The position numbers were made by a program, and so were the translations under genes. The notes beneath the pieces were generated by a model. That model saw only the letters and a program-made list of their open reading frames with translations, was not told where the DNA came from and searched no databases. Shown here in pieces: positions 1-8,463 of a DNA stretch of 64,000 bases; position 1 is the stretch's first letter; each line of letters opens with the position of its first letter. Origin of the DNA: an uncultured Aquimarina sp. (GTDB lineage: Bacteria > Bacteroidota > Bacteroidia > Flavobacteriales > Flavobacteriaceae); the NCBI GenBank assembly GCA_947500545.1, contig CANMSO010000012.1, positions 62,001 to 126,000 on the forward strand, in the 5' to 3' direction.

Positions 1-113
1 TTATTTAAAACAACTTAGCGAAAAAGAAATCTGAGTTTTTTTTGTGCGATTAACAATTTTTTTGGATTTTTGAGACTTACATAGCAAATTAATTAATTTA
101 AGAAATACGTATT

Positions 114-503
114 ATGAGTGATAATGAAATGATGGAGAAAGAAGAAATTTTCTCAAAAGTTTTAAGAGCTGGAAGAAGAACATATTTCTTTGATGTAAGG
201 GCTACCAAAGCAGGGGATTACTATTTGACAATAACAGAAAGTAAAAAATTCACTAACGACGATGGGTCTTTTCACTACAAGAAACATAAAATCTACCTGT
301 ACAAAGAAGATTTTGTTGGGTTTACAGAGATCTTAAATGAAATGACTCAATTCATTGTTGAGGAAAAAGGCGAAGAAGTAATTAGCGAAAGACACCAAAA
401 AGATTATCAAAAATCTTACGAGAATGATTCATCTGAAACAACAAAAGAAGAAGTATCTGCTTCTACAGAAAGTTTTACAGATGTAAGTTTTGATGATATC
501 TAA
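114..503 (+). CDS. PUR-family (DUF3276) nucleic-acid-binding protein
   Basis: A 129-residue protein whose first 85 or so residues match the single PUR repeat of the Bacteroidota DUF3276 family: KVLRAGRRTYFFDVRATK followed by DYYLTITESKK and a KHKIYLYKEDF segment. Members form Pur-alpha-like dimers that bind single-stranded DNA or RNA; the cellular role in this phylum is not settled. The last 40 residues are acidic and rich in Ser/Thr/Glu, as expected for a disordered tail. It is a single gene: a strong terminator follows and the next gene starts 98 bases later. A candidate promoter (TTTG at 41-44, 20-base spacer, GATTTTTG at 65-72) fits the Bacteroidota pattern with one mismatch. Confidence 0.88.
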   Translation: MSDNEMMEKEEIFSKVLRAGRRTYFFDVRATKAGDYYLTITESKKFTNDDGSFHYKKHKIYLYKEDFVGFTEILNEMTQFIVEEKGEEVISERHQKDYQKSYENDSSETTKEEVSASTESFTDVSFDDI

Positions 504-535
504 AAATAACGATCAAACTTAAGTTAAAGTTATCT

Positions 536-568
536 AAACCGTTTCATTGTCTGAAACGGTTTTTTTTA
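536..568 (+). terminator. Rho-independent terminator after the PUR gene
   Basis: A 10-bp perfect stem (AACCGTTTCA with TGAAACGGTT) around the loop TTGTC is followed by a T run. It separates the PUR gene from the downstream peptidase gene. Confidence 0.9.
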
Positions 569-601
569 TATTCACACGGATTATAAAATAACTCAACTGG
601 G

Positions 602-3115
602 ATGAAACATATATTTACTATTCTCTTATTATTCACAAACCTCATTTCTTATAGTCAAAACGATCTTTCTTTAGACTACTATTTACCAACAAATGTCTCT
701 TATAATCCTGAAATTCCTACTCCGCAAAGTGTTTTAGGGTTCGTTCCTGGGAAATGGCACGTTACACATGACAAATTGGTAAGCTACATGAATGCACTTG
801 CAAAAGCTTCTTCAAGAATAACAATTGAAGAAAGAGGGAAGACTTTTGAAGATCGACCAATTTTATTGCTTACGATCACTTCAGAAAAAAATCATCAAAA
901 CCTTCAAGAAATAAGAGAAAAACACATTCAACTCACCGAAAGTAATTCCGGTTCTATTGACTTAGAAACTCTACCTGCGGTTATATACCAAGGATTTTCG
1001 ATTCATGGTAATGAACCCAGTGGTTCTAATGCAGCGCTAATAGCGGCCTATTATCTTGCTGCAGGTCAAGGTCAGGAAATAGATAAACTTCTTAATAACA
1101 CGATCATTTTGCTAGACCCGTCGTTTAACCCTGATGGACTACAACGATTTGCCTATTGGGCAAACACAAACAAAAGCAAAAATATAAGTACAGATCCACA
1201 AGACAGAGAATATAGAGAGGTATGGCCAGGAGGTAGAACAAATCATTATTGGTTTGACATGAACCGTGACTGGCTACCAGTACAACTACCAGAATCCAGA
1301 GCTCGTATTGCAACATTTCACAAGTGGTACCCAAACATCCTTACCGATCATCATGAAATGGGATCAAATAGTACTTTCTTTTTTCAACCGGGGATACAAT
1401 CCAGAACACATCCTTTGACCCCAAAATTAAATCAAGAACTTACAAAAAAGATTGCTAATTTTCATGCTAAAGCGCTCGATAATATTGGCTCACTATACTA
1501 TACAGAAGAAAATTTTGATGACTTTTATTATGGAAAAGGATCTACTTTTCCTGATATAAATGGAGGTATAGGAATATTATTTGAGCAAGGCAGCTCACGT
1601 GGTCATGCACAACAAACCGATAATGGTGTACTTACTTTCCCTTTTACCATAAGAAATCAATTTACAGCAGCTTTATCAACGCTTGAAGCGGGAAAAAATA
1701 TGCGTAAGGAATTATTATCATATAAACGAGAGTTTTTTAACAATGCTAGAAAAGAATCATCTAAAGACTCATACGTTTTTGGAAATGAAAAAGATGCAGC
1801 CTCTACATACCATTTGGCAGAAATCTTAAAGAGACACAAAATTAAATTTCATGATTTAAAACAAGATATTTCTGTACAAGGCAAAAATTTCAAAAAAGGA
1901 TATAGTTTTGTTGTCCCTAAAAGTCAACGTCAAAGTAGATTAATAAAGGCTATTTTTGAAAAAAGAACAACATTCCAGGACAGTCTCTTTTATGATATCT
2001 CTGCCTGGACTTTCCCCTTAGCCTTTAACCTTGATTATGCAGATAATGTATCAGTATCTAATCTGGGTAATGCGGTATCTGATCTTTCGCATCGTAAGCC
2101 AAATGTAGTAGCAAAAAGCAATTATGCATATGTAATGCAGTGGCATGAATACTATAGCCCAAGAGCATTATACCAAATCTTAGCAAAAGGGTTACGAGCA
2201 AAAGTAGGAATGAAACCATTTACCTTAGAAAATAACAATTATGACTATGGTACCATCCTAATCTCTGTTCAAAATCAAAAATTGAACGCCGAAAATCTGC
2301 ATAAATTTATGCAAAAGATTGCATCTGATAATCACATAAATGTTACCGCAGTATCTACTGGCCTAACCAAAGGAATAGACCTAGGAAGTAGCCAATTTAG
2401 GGCATTATCCCTACCAAAAATAGGTTTACTCACCGGTACCGGAATAACCCCTTACGACTCAGGAGAAATTTGGCACTTAATGGACCAACGCTATGACATC
2501 CCCATTACAAAATTAACAACTGACAACTTTAATAGAACAAACTTATCTTCATATTCCCACATCATTCTACCCAACAATCGTGGACAAAATTTTAGTAAAG
2601 AACAAATAGAGAAGCTTAAAACCTGGATCAATGCTGGTGGAACATTAATAGGATATAGAAATGTGGCGCAATTCTTTGCTAACAGTGAATTTATGATGAT
2701 TGATTTTGCCAAACCAACAAATGATGCCAAGAATATTTCTTTTGAACAAAAACAAGATTTCTCTGGAGCACAAGTAATAGGAGGCGCAATTTTTGAAGCT
2801 AAAATTGATAGATCGCACCCTATTAATTTTGGATACAAAAACAATAAAATCTCATTATTTAGAAATACTACGCTATTTGTTAAGCCAGACAAACAAAGTT
2901 ACAACAACCCTATTCGATATACCAAAAACCCTCTGCTTAGTGGATATATAAGTAAAAAGAACTTAGATTCATTATCAGGAACAGTGCCTTTTAGACATAA
3001 TGATCTTGGAAAAGGTAATGTAATCCTATTTACAGACAACACTAATTTTAGAGCCTTTTGGTATGGCACCAATAAACTACTGATGAATGCAATTTTCTTT
3101 GATGATGAAATGTAA
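602..3115 (+). CDS. Secreted M14-family zinc carboxypeptidase
   Basis: An 837-residue exported metallopeptidase. Residues 1-19 form a Sec signal peptide ending in YSQ. The M14 domain shows the zinc motif HGNE (H135, E138) inside GFSIHGNEPSGSNAA, a third ligand in LTDHHEMGSN near residue 250, the FNPDGLQRF segment, and a likely catalytic glutamate in ILFEQGSSRG near residue 330. The C-terminal half (about 600-830) has GLLTGTGITPYDSGEIWHL and looks like the glutamine-amidotransferase-like domain often attached to large Bacteroidota M14 enzymes. Substrate specificity cannot be read from the sequence; periplasmic or extracellular peptide degradation is likely. It appears monocistronic, with a convergent gene beginning 26 bases after its stop. 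Confidence 0.9.
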   Translation: MKHIFTILLLFTNLISYSQNDLSLDYYLPTNVSYNPEIPTPQSVLGFVPGKWHVTHDKLVSYMNALAKASSRITIEERGKTFEDRPILLLTITSEKNHQNLQEIREKHIQLTESNSGSIDLETLPAVIYQGFSIHGNEPSGSNAALIAAYYLAAGQGQEIDKLLNNTIILLDPSFNPDGLQRFAYWANTNKSKNISTDPQDREYREVWPGGRTNHYWFDMNRDWLPVQLPESRARIATFHKWYPNILTDHHEMGSNSTFFFQPGIQSRTHPLTPKLNQELTKKIANFHAKALDNIGSLYYTEENFDDFYYGKGSTFPDINGGIGILFEQGSSRGHAQQTDNGVLTFPFTIRNQFTAALSTLEAGKNMRKELLSYKREFFNNARKESSKDSYVFGNEKDAASTYHLAEILKRHKIKFHDLKQDISVQGKNFKKGYSFVVPKSQRQSRLIKAIFEKRTTFQDSLFYDISAWTFPLAFNLDYADNVSVSNLGNAVSDLSHRKPNVVAKSNYAYVMQWHEYYSPRALYQILAKGLRAKVGMKPFTLENNNYDYGTILISVQNQKLNAENLHKFMQKIASDNHINVTAVSTGLTKGIDLGSSQFRALSLPKIGLLTGTGITPYDSGEIWHLMDQRYDIPITKLTTDNFNRTNLSSYSHIILPNNRGQNFSKEQIEKLKTWINAGGTLIGYRNVAQFFANSEFMMIDFAKPTNDAKNISFEQKQDFSGAQVIGGAIFEAKIDRSHPINFGYKNNKISLFRNTTLFVKPDKQSYNNPIRYTKNPLLSGYISKKNLDSLSGTVPFRHNDLGKGNVILFTDNTNFRAFWYGTNKLLMNAIFFDDEM

Positions 3116-3141
3116 TCAAAACATTCAAAATCAGTAAATAA

Positions 3142-4008
3142 TTATAGTTTTTCTCGAAATGCGTAATAATGTGACAGGACTTCTTCAGGAGCTTCTACTT
3201 GTGGGTAATGCCCAATATCTTCAAGAACAACAACATCTGCATTAGGCACTATTTCTTTATAAAATTCTGCCATGTGTTTTCCTGAAATTGGATCAATGCC
3301 GCCATCTATTAATCGTTTGGGCATATCTGTATACTGTATAGATTCTCTCCATCTAATCTTATGCGTATCGCGTTCTGTAAGATATTTAATCAATTTAGGA
3401 ATTACATTTTTCCCATCATTATAATCAACAACCTCCCAAAATTCATCAATCTCTTGATCACTAGGCTGTGTATTTTTTCCAAAAATCTTTTTGAAATTTT
3501 TAGCCAACGTATTTCTTCCCATAAAATGCTTGAGGATAACTCCAAAAGGTGTAAGTAGGAGCTTTTGGGTAATTGTAGGAAAATTGGTCTCGGGAAACAT
3601 CCCCCCATTTAAAAAACAAACTGACTTAATATCGAATTCATATCTGGGATTTTCTTTGAACCTTGCCAACATTTCTTGCACAACTGTATCCCCATAATCA
3701 TGGGCCAAAATATGAAATGATGAAAGTTTTTTCTCCCTAAGAAATGTTTCCCATAAATCTACTTGGGCAGCAATGCTGTATTTAAAATTCATTGGTTTTG
3801 AAGAAAACCCATACCCCATCATGTCTAATGCATATACACTGTATTTTTCTACAAGGGAGTCCCAAATTTTACACCAATCCCAAGAAGAGGTCGGGAAACC
3901 ATGAACAAGAATAAGAGGTTCTCCTACACCTGATTCTATATGAAATATCTGATAATTATCCTTATACTCAAAATACGCCCCTGAATCCTTCCAATTTTTT
4001 AATGTCAT
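3142..4008 (-). CDS. MEST-like alpha/beta hydrolase (haloalkane-dehalogenase fold)
   Basis: A 288-residue alpha/beta hydrolase. Visible are the oxyanion-hole motif LVHGFPTSSWDW, the segment ALDMMGYGFSSKP, the nucleophile elbow ILAHDYGDTVVQE with Asp as nucleophile, and a late catalytic His in EDIGHYPQVEAPEEV. The HDYGD elbow followed by a QEMLAR helix resembles the MEST/PEG1 branch rather than esterases with a Ser elbow; the substrate is unknown. I chose the ATG that lies one base after the stop of the upstream gene, with GGAAAG in front of it; a start five codons earlier (position 4023) would overlap that gene. It is the second gene of a two-gene operon with the Mpo1-like membrane protein. 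Confidence 0.82.
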   Translation of the reverse strand: MTLKNWKDSGAYFEYKDNYQIFHIESGVGEPLILVHGFPTSSWDWCKIWDSLVEKYSVYALDMMGYGFSSKPMNFKYSIAAQVDLWETFLREKKLSSFHILAHDYGDTVVQEMLARFKENPRYEFDIKSVCFLNGGMFPETNFPTITQKLLLTPFGVILKHFMGRNTLAKNFKKIFGKNTQPSDQEIDEFWEVVDYNDGKNVIPKLIKYLTERDTHKIRWRESIQYTDMPKRLIDGGIDPISGKHMAEFYKEIVPNADVVVLEDIGHYPQVEAPEEVLSHYYAFREKL

Positions 4009-4009
4009 A

Positions 4010-4474
4010 CTATTTCTTTCCAAACATTTTTTGAATAACCCATGCAGGACCTATTAACAAAAATTGTAAATCTTCTGCTGCAGATGGTTTTTTACCTTCT
4101 ATACTATGTCCATAAAATTGTCCGATCCACGCAACGACAAAAATGATTAAAGAAACCATCCATAATGGTGCGTACTGACCGATATAGTAATTAGCAATAA
4201 TACAAAAAGCAATAAAAATTAGGATTTGTAGTGCCATTTTTACTGATAATCGGATATAAAACAATAATATAAACAAAGAAACTACGAAAGCCCAATTTTC
4301 GATAAAAGGATTATCTCCAGGGATAATAGAAGCCAAAAAACCACTAGGAATGCTCATTATTAATCCCACAATAGAAAAAAATATAGCGGGCACACATATG
4401 AAGTGAATTGCAATATTTGTTTTGTTTTGATGGCTTACAGCATATTCTTTAAACCAAGTTTCCAGAGTTTTCAT
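4010..4474 (-). CDS. Mpo1-like (DUF962) membrane protein
   Basis: A 154-residue polytopic membrane protein of the DUF962/Mpo1-like family. Family hallmarks are an N-terminal ETWFKEYAVSHQNKTN with a conserved His, IHFICVPAIF, and WIGQFYGHSIEGKKPS plus DLQFLLIGPAWV near the C-terminus. Four hydrophobic segments lie between about residues 25 and 115. Yeast Mpo1 is an iron-dependent dioxygenase of the fatty-acid alpha-oxidation route; whether this bacterial member does the same is inference. It is co-transcribed with a downstream alpha/beta hydrolase, so both may act on lipid-derived compounds. Confidence 0.85.
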   Translation of the reverse strand: MKTLETWFKEYAVSHQNKTNIAIHFICVPAIFFSIVGLIMSIPSGFLASIIPGDNPFIENWAFVVSLFILLFYIRLSVKMALQILIFIAFCIIANYYIGQYAPLWMVSLIIFVVAWIGQFYGHSIEGKKPSAAEDLQFLLIGPAWVIQKMFGKK

Positions 4475-4711
4475 TTGTCCTAATTTTTATTATTTTGAAA
4501 TAGTCAAATCGAATTCGTCAATTATCATTTATGCTCATATTCGCAAAACACCAACTGCATATTAACCAAAAGGGTATTACAGATGTTACATTGATATTAA
4601 GCTCGATTGTGACTCATGTTATAAAGTTGAATTTAGTTGTAACTAAGATACTATTTTTTAGACTTATTATATAGAAAATTGTAATTTCGAATTGTTTAAA
4701 AAATAAAAATT

Positions 4712-5269
4712 ATGGCACGTACTCCTTCAAATATGCTACCACTTGGCACTACTGCTCCAGAATTCACTCTAGTTGATTCAGTTACAAAAAATACTATCTC
4801 ATTGAAAAATGTAAAAGGAGAGAAAGGAACCGTAATTATGTTTATATGTAATCATTGTCCTTTTGTAATTCATGTAAACGAAGAAATAGTCAGAATTGCA
4901 AATGATTACCGTTCTCAAGGGTTTGGTTTTGTAGCTATAAGCAGTAATGACGTTAAGAAATACCCACAGGATTCTCCTGAAAAGATGTGGAAGGTAGCTC
5001 AAGCAAACAATTACACTTTCCCGTATTTATATGATGAAACCCAGGAAATAGCCAAAATGTACGACGCTGCATGCACACCTGATTTTTATTTATTTGATGC
5101 AGAATTAAAACTTATCTATCGTGGTCAACTTGATGACTCGCGCCCGGGTAATGGAATACCAGTAAATGGACGAGATCTTCGTCAAGCGCTAGATGCAGTA
5201 TTGCGCAATGCAGCAGTTTCTGACGATCAAAAACCAAGTATTGGGTGCAACATAAAATGGAAGGAGTAA
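4712..5269 (+). CDS. Thioredoxin-fold redoxin (AhpC/TSA-like)
   Basis: A 185-residue cytoplasmic peroxiredoxin/TlpA-fold protein without a signal peptide. The active site is MFICNHCPFV, a CxxC pair (CNHC) at the end of the first beta strand, and the segment DAACTPDFYLFD contains the usual cis-Pro region with an additional Cys. The N-terminus reads LGTTAPEFTLVD, typical of redoxins. It probably reduces disulfides or peroxides. The last sense codons contain AAGGAG, which serves as a good ribosome binding site for the acetyltransferase gene three bases downstream, so the two genes form an operon. Confidence 0.86.
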   Translation: MARTPSNMLPLGTTAPEFTLVDSVTKNTISLKNVKGEKGTVIMFICNHCPFVIHVNEEIVRIANDYRSQGFGFVAISSNDVKKYPQDSPEKMWKVAQANNYTFPYLYDETQEIAKMYDAACTPDFYLFDAELKLIYRGQLDDSRPGNGIPVNGRDLRQALDAVLRNAAVSDDQKPSIGCNIKWKE

Positions 5270-5272
5270 AGC

Positions 5273-5800
5273 ATGAATTCAGAAATCACTTTCAAACCTT
5301 GTTCAGAAAGCGATATTGATGTTCTTGTGAAAATCAGTCAACAATTTTATCCCGAACATTATATACATATCTGGAAAAACAACGATCCAAGTTATTATGT
5401 AAATCTTAGCTTTACTAAGAAAGCCTTCTATGATGATTTTAAGATTGATAATATTAAGTATTTTTTAGTTCAAAAAGCTTCAAAAAATCTAGGGCTATTG
5501 AAAATCCGAAAAGATGAACAGGTAGATGGATTTGAAAGTTCTGAAGCGCTTCAACTAGAAAAAATTTACCTCTTAAAAGAATCCACCGGCATGGGTGTTG
5601 GTAAAAAAGGAATGGAGTTTATAAAAAATTACGCACTTAGCCTTAATAAAAAAATAATATGGCTTGACGTAATGACGACAAGTCCTGCGCTTTTTTTCTA
5701 TAAGAAAACAGGTTTTAGCACTATTTCATTTTATGACTTGGATTACCCTGGTTTAAAAGATGGGTACAGAGAAATGCAGCGAATGATATTACCTATTTAA
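5273..5800 (+). CDS. GNAT-family N-acetyltransferase
   Basis: A 175-residue GNAT protein. The acetyl-CoA-binding motif A is LEKIYLLKESTGMGVGKKGM (about residues 93-112), with the expected Q/R-x-x-G-x-G/A pattern degenerate but present as STGMGVGK. The C-terminal FFYKKTGFSTI is the usual motif B region. The acceptor substrate is unknown. Translation is likely coupled to the redoxin gene three bases upstream through an AAGGAG site. Its 3' end overlaps the convergent DinB-family gene by four bases. Confidence 0.85.
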   Translation: MNSEITFKPCSESDIDVLVKISQQFYPEHYIHIWKNNDPSYYVNLSFTKKAFYDDFKIDNIKYFLVQKASKNLGLLKIRKDEQVDGFESSEALQLEKIYLLKESTGMGVGKKGMEFIKNYALSLNKKIIWLDVMTTSPALFFYKKTGFSTISFYDLDYPGLKDGYREMQRMILPI

Positions 5801-6315
5801 GTATGTCTTGCTACAATTTCTAAATGTGCCAAATGATGATTACCGTGCCAGGCATATATTCCTATATCTTCTCCTAGAGAAATTGCTACATTACCTTCTG
5901 GATGAATAAACTCTTTAGCTAGATCCTGAGGAGATAATCCTTTTAAAAAATATACCCATTTGGCATGCAAGGCTTTTAATATATCTAATGATAAATTAAT
6001 AGGCGCTGATTTTGTATCAAATAATTCTGCCCACAATTTTTCATCATATGCCTTAATAATAGGTCTATCCTCTGTCATTGCCCATTTAAAACGAATGTAT
6101 CCATTATGATGACTATCGTGAATATGATGTATTACTTGTCTGGCGGTCCACCCACCAGGGCGATATGGAGTCTCTAACTGTGTATCAGTAAAACCAGAAA
6201 CTAGATTTGATATTTTTAAGGGTAGTTGTTCAATATCAGATATCCACTTTTCTATATGTGCTGAAGTAATATTTTCAGGGCATCTAAATTTTCCAGTGGG
6301 GTATCTAAGATCCAT
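5797..6315 (-). CDS. YfiT-type bacillithiol transferase-like protein (DinB superfamily)
   Basis: A 172-residue protein that matches the YfiT/DinB four-helix metal-binding fold. Characteristic stretches are DLRYPTGKF at the N-terminus, RPGGWTARQVIHHIHDSHHN (first metal His), YIRFKWAMTED, and the C-terminal YAWHGNHHLAHL with two more metal-ligand His residues. Known relatives are divalent-metal-dependent hydrolases or thiol transferases; the substrate here is not known. It ends convergently, overlapping the GNAT gene by four bases, and is separated by 11 bases from the start region of the upstream same-strand exported protein, so it may be the distal gene of that unit. Confidence 0.85.
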   Translation of the reverse strand: MDLRYPTGKFRCPENITSAHIEKWISDIEQLPLKISNLVSGFTDTQLETPYRPGGWTARQVIHHIHDSHHNGYIRFKWAMTEDRPIIKAYDEKLWAELFDTKSAPINLSLDILKALHAKWVYFLKGLSPQDLAKEFIHPEGNVAISLGEDIGIYAWHGNHHLAHLEIVARHT

Positions 6316-6326
6316 GGTGTTATATG

Positions 6327-7121
6327 TTATTCGACCTTTGCGTAAACAAATTCTTCGTTAGAAAAAAGATCTTTAAGCGTAAGTATGTTATTGTCTAGGT
6401 TTTCGATCTTGTATCTATAGATTCGATCATCCATAGGAAAAAAACATTCCAAAACACCTTCTTCTATTCTTGTTTTTAAACGATTTGCAAATTTACCATT
6501 ATAAAAATTAAATCGTATTGTACCTTCAAAAATGATATAATCATCGGTGTTTTGAACAAAAAGCCATCTCCCTTGTAATGCTCTATAGGTATCTCTGTTA
6601 TAAAATTTATTATCTAACAGATATTTCATCTTATTGGCATACCCCAAAAAATCCTCTTCAACAACCACATCATCAAGAGGATAACCAGTTTCTCTCTTCT
6701 CTACTAGGCTACCATTATTAAAAAAAGACTTTGATTCATACTTAGTAAATGTTCTCTCATAATCCATCATCTTTTGCCCATTAGCATTTGTTGCTGTTAG
6801 ATAAGGCTTTTGAACATAATTTACATAGATCAATTGATCATTCCAGAAATAAAATGTAGTTAACAAATCTGCGGTACGTGTACCAACTTTTCTAACCATC
6901 TTTTTTAATCTTTCGTGTTCATAGTATCCATTAAGCTCTGCACCATGATCAGCCATCTTATCCAGAAACTCCTCTGGATCAAGATAAAAGGTATCAAATT
7001 CTATATAACTATCAATAATCTCCATTTGGTCATTGATGTTACTTAAAACCTCGTCTTTTCCTTGTCCAAAAGAAAAATGAACATTGCTAATGACAAGAAA
7101 AGTTAATAATAATTGTTTCAT
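6327..7121 (-). CDS. Exported protein of unknown function
   Basis: A 264-residue protein with a clear signal peptide (MKQLLLTFLVISNVHFSFGQ). I chose this ATG over one 12 codons upstream because the shorter form begins exactly at the signal peptide. The rest has no motif that I recognise. The C-terminal third (GRWLFVQNTDDYIIFEG, FNFYNGKFANR, YRYKIENLDNNILTLKDL) alternates like the beta strands of a small lipocalin-like barrel, which is only a structural impression. It lies 11 bases upstream of the YfiT-like gene on the same strand. Confidence 0.65.
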   Translation of the reverse strand: MKQLLLTFLVISNVHFSFGQGKDEVLSNINDQMEIIDSYIEFDTFYLDPEEFLDKMADHGAELNGYYEHERLKKMVRKVGTRTADLLTTFYFWNDQLIYVNYVQKPYLTATNANGQKMMDYERTFTKYESKSFFNNGSLVEKRETGYPLDDVVVEEDFLGYANKMKYLLDNKFYNRDTYRALQGRWLFVQNTDDYIIFEGTIRFNFYNGKFANRLKTRIEEGVLECFFPMDDRIYRYKIENLDNNILTLKDLFSNEEFVYAKVE

Positions 7122-7366
7122 ATCTAGGGGTCTAACAATTTTGTTTACTTTATACACAAAAGTTATAATATTATTGTTTTAACAAAATTATTTTTAGCAA
7201 AGTAAAAAATTCTAATGTTAAATTAAATTTAAAATCATAAAAATATAGTGAATATCATACTTTTTTTTCTTTATGACATAACAACTCACTCCTTTATTAT
7301 TCTTTTGTTTTATATATAAACTCAGAAACACTGCATTTAAAGGCCGTATTTTGAATTATTCTCAAA

Positions 7367-7400
7367 AAAAGTCCCTTAATATTCTGATTAAGGGACTTTT
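7367..7400 (-). terminator. Terminator of the prolyl isomerase gene
   Basis: A 14-bp stem (AAAAGTCCCTTAAT with ATTAAGGGACTTTT) with a six-base loop, followed on the minus strand by seven T. It lies 33 bases past the stop of the isomerase gene. Confidence 0.88.
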
Positions 7401-7433
7401 ACAATTTTTTATGTTTTTATTATAATCTAAAAA

Positions 7434-8366
7434 CTATTTAACTTCTACTAACTCAACATCGAAAATAAGTGTTGCGTTAGGAGGAATTACTCCTCCAGCA
7501 CCTCTTTCTCCATATCCAAGATAAGGCGGAATTACAAAACGAGCTTTATCTCCAACTTGTAACAATGCAATCCCTTCATCCCATCCAGAAATTACTTGTC
7601 CCATTCCCAGTGGAAAATCAATAGGTTGATTACGCTTATACGAAGAATCAAATACTGTGCCATCTGTTAAACTTCCTTTATAATGTACAGAAACAGTTTT
7701 CCCTTTTTCTGCTTTTACCCCATCACCTTTTTGAATCACTTTATAACGTAATCCACTCTCTGTTTTATCAAATCCTGCAGCAAGCTCTTCTAATAAACCT
7801 TCAGATTTCTTTTTTGCAGCAGCCTCTCTTTCTGCCTTAGCTCCATTAAACTTTCTAAATGTTTCTACTGCATTAAAGCTTTCTGCCTCTGCTCCTACTC
7901 TTATAATTTCTACTTCATCAATAAGATCACCTTGAGCAACAGAATTAACGACATCTTGTCCTTCTACTACTTTTCCAAACACTGTGTGTTTACCATCTAA
8001 CCATGATGTTTCGACATGGGTAATAAAAAACTGACTTCCATTTGTTCCAGGACCTGCATTAGCCATAGATAATACTCCGGGGCCATCATGCTTTAAATCT
8101 GGATGTATTTCATCATCAAATTGATAACCTGGACCACCTGCCCCGCTTCCTTGAGGGTCTCCTCCTTGGATCATGAAATCAGGAATTACTCGATGAAACT
8201 TTAATCCATTGTAGTAAGGTTTTCCCTGAGGAATAGCTTGATTTTCTATATTTCCTTCTGCCAAACCAATAAAGTTACCTACTGTTCCTGGTGTTTTCTG
8301 ATATTCAAGATTAATAAGAATATCCCCTTTTGTTGTTTTAAACTTTGCGTATAATCCGTCTTGCAT
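7434..8366 (-). CDS. Cyclophilin-FKBP fusion peptidyl-prolyl isomerase
   Basis: A 310-residue two-domain isomerase. Residues 1 to about 160 are a cyclophilin: FHRVIPDFMIQGGDPQGSGAGG, NGSQFFITHVETSWLDGKHT and VFGKVVEGQDVV are all present, including the catalytic Arg of FHRV. A charged linker (about 165-200, ERAEAAAKKK-like) leads to an FKBP domain: VSVHYKGSLTDGTVFDSSY, GMGQVISGWDEGI and the GVIPPNATLIFDVELVEV strand. There is no signal peptide, so it should be cytoplasmic. The fusion is common in Flavobacteriia. Both catalytic sites look intact. Confidence 0.93.
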   Translation of the reverse strand: MQDGLYAKFKTTKGDILINLEYQKTPGTVGNFIGLAEGNIENQAIPQGKPYYNGLKFHRVIPDFMIQGGDPQGSGAGGPGYQFDDEIHPDLKHDGPGVLSMANAGPGTNGSQFFITHVETSWLDGKHTVFGKVVEGQDVVNSVAQGDLIDEVEIIRVGAEAESFNAVETFRKFNGAKAEREAAAKKKSEGLLEELAAGFDKTESGLRYKVIQKGDGVKAEKGKTVSVHYKGSLTDGTVFDSSYKRNQPIDFPLGMGQVISGWDEGIALLQVGDKARFVIPPYLGYGERGAGGVIPPNATLIFDVELVEVK

Positions 8367-8463
8367 AACTGCGTATATTTAAGCTTTTTAATTTAAAGGT
8401 GCAAAGATAAGTAATTGGTAATGGTTTGTAATACAATTCTAGCATAATCTAAAACATCAACCA

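Noticed and set aside
2491..2892. A 133-codon minus-strand open frame inside the M14 peptidase gene
   Set aside because: It lies fully antisense to a clear peptidase gene, whose domain structure continues through it; the translation shows no family.
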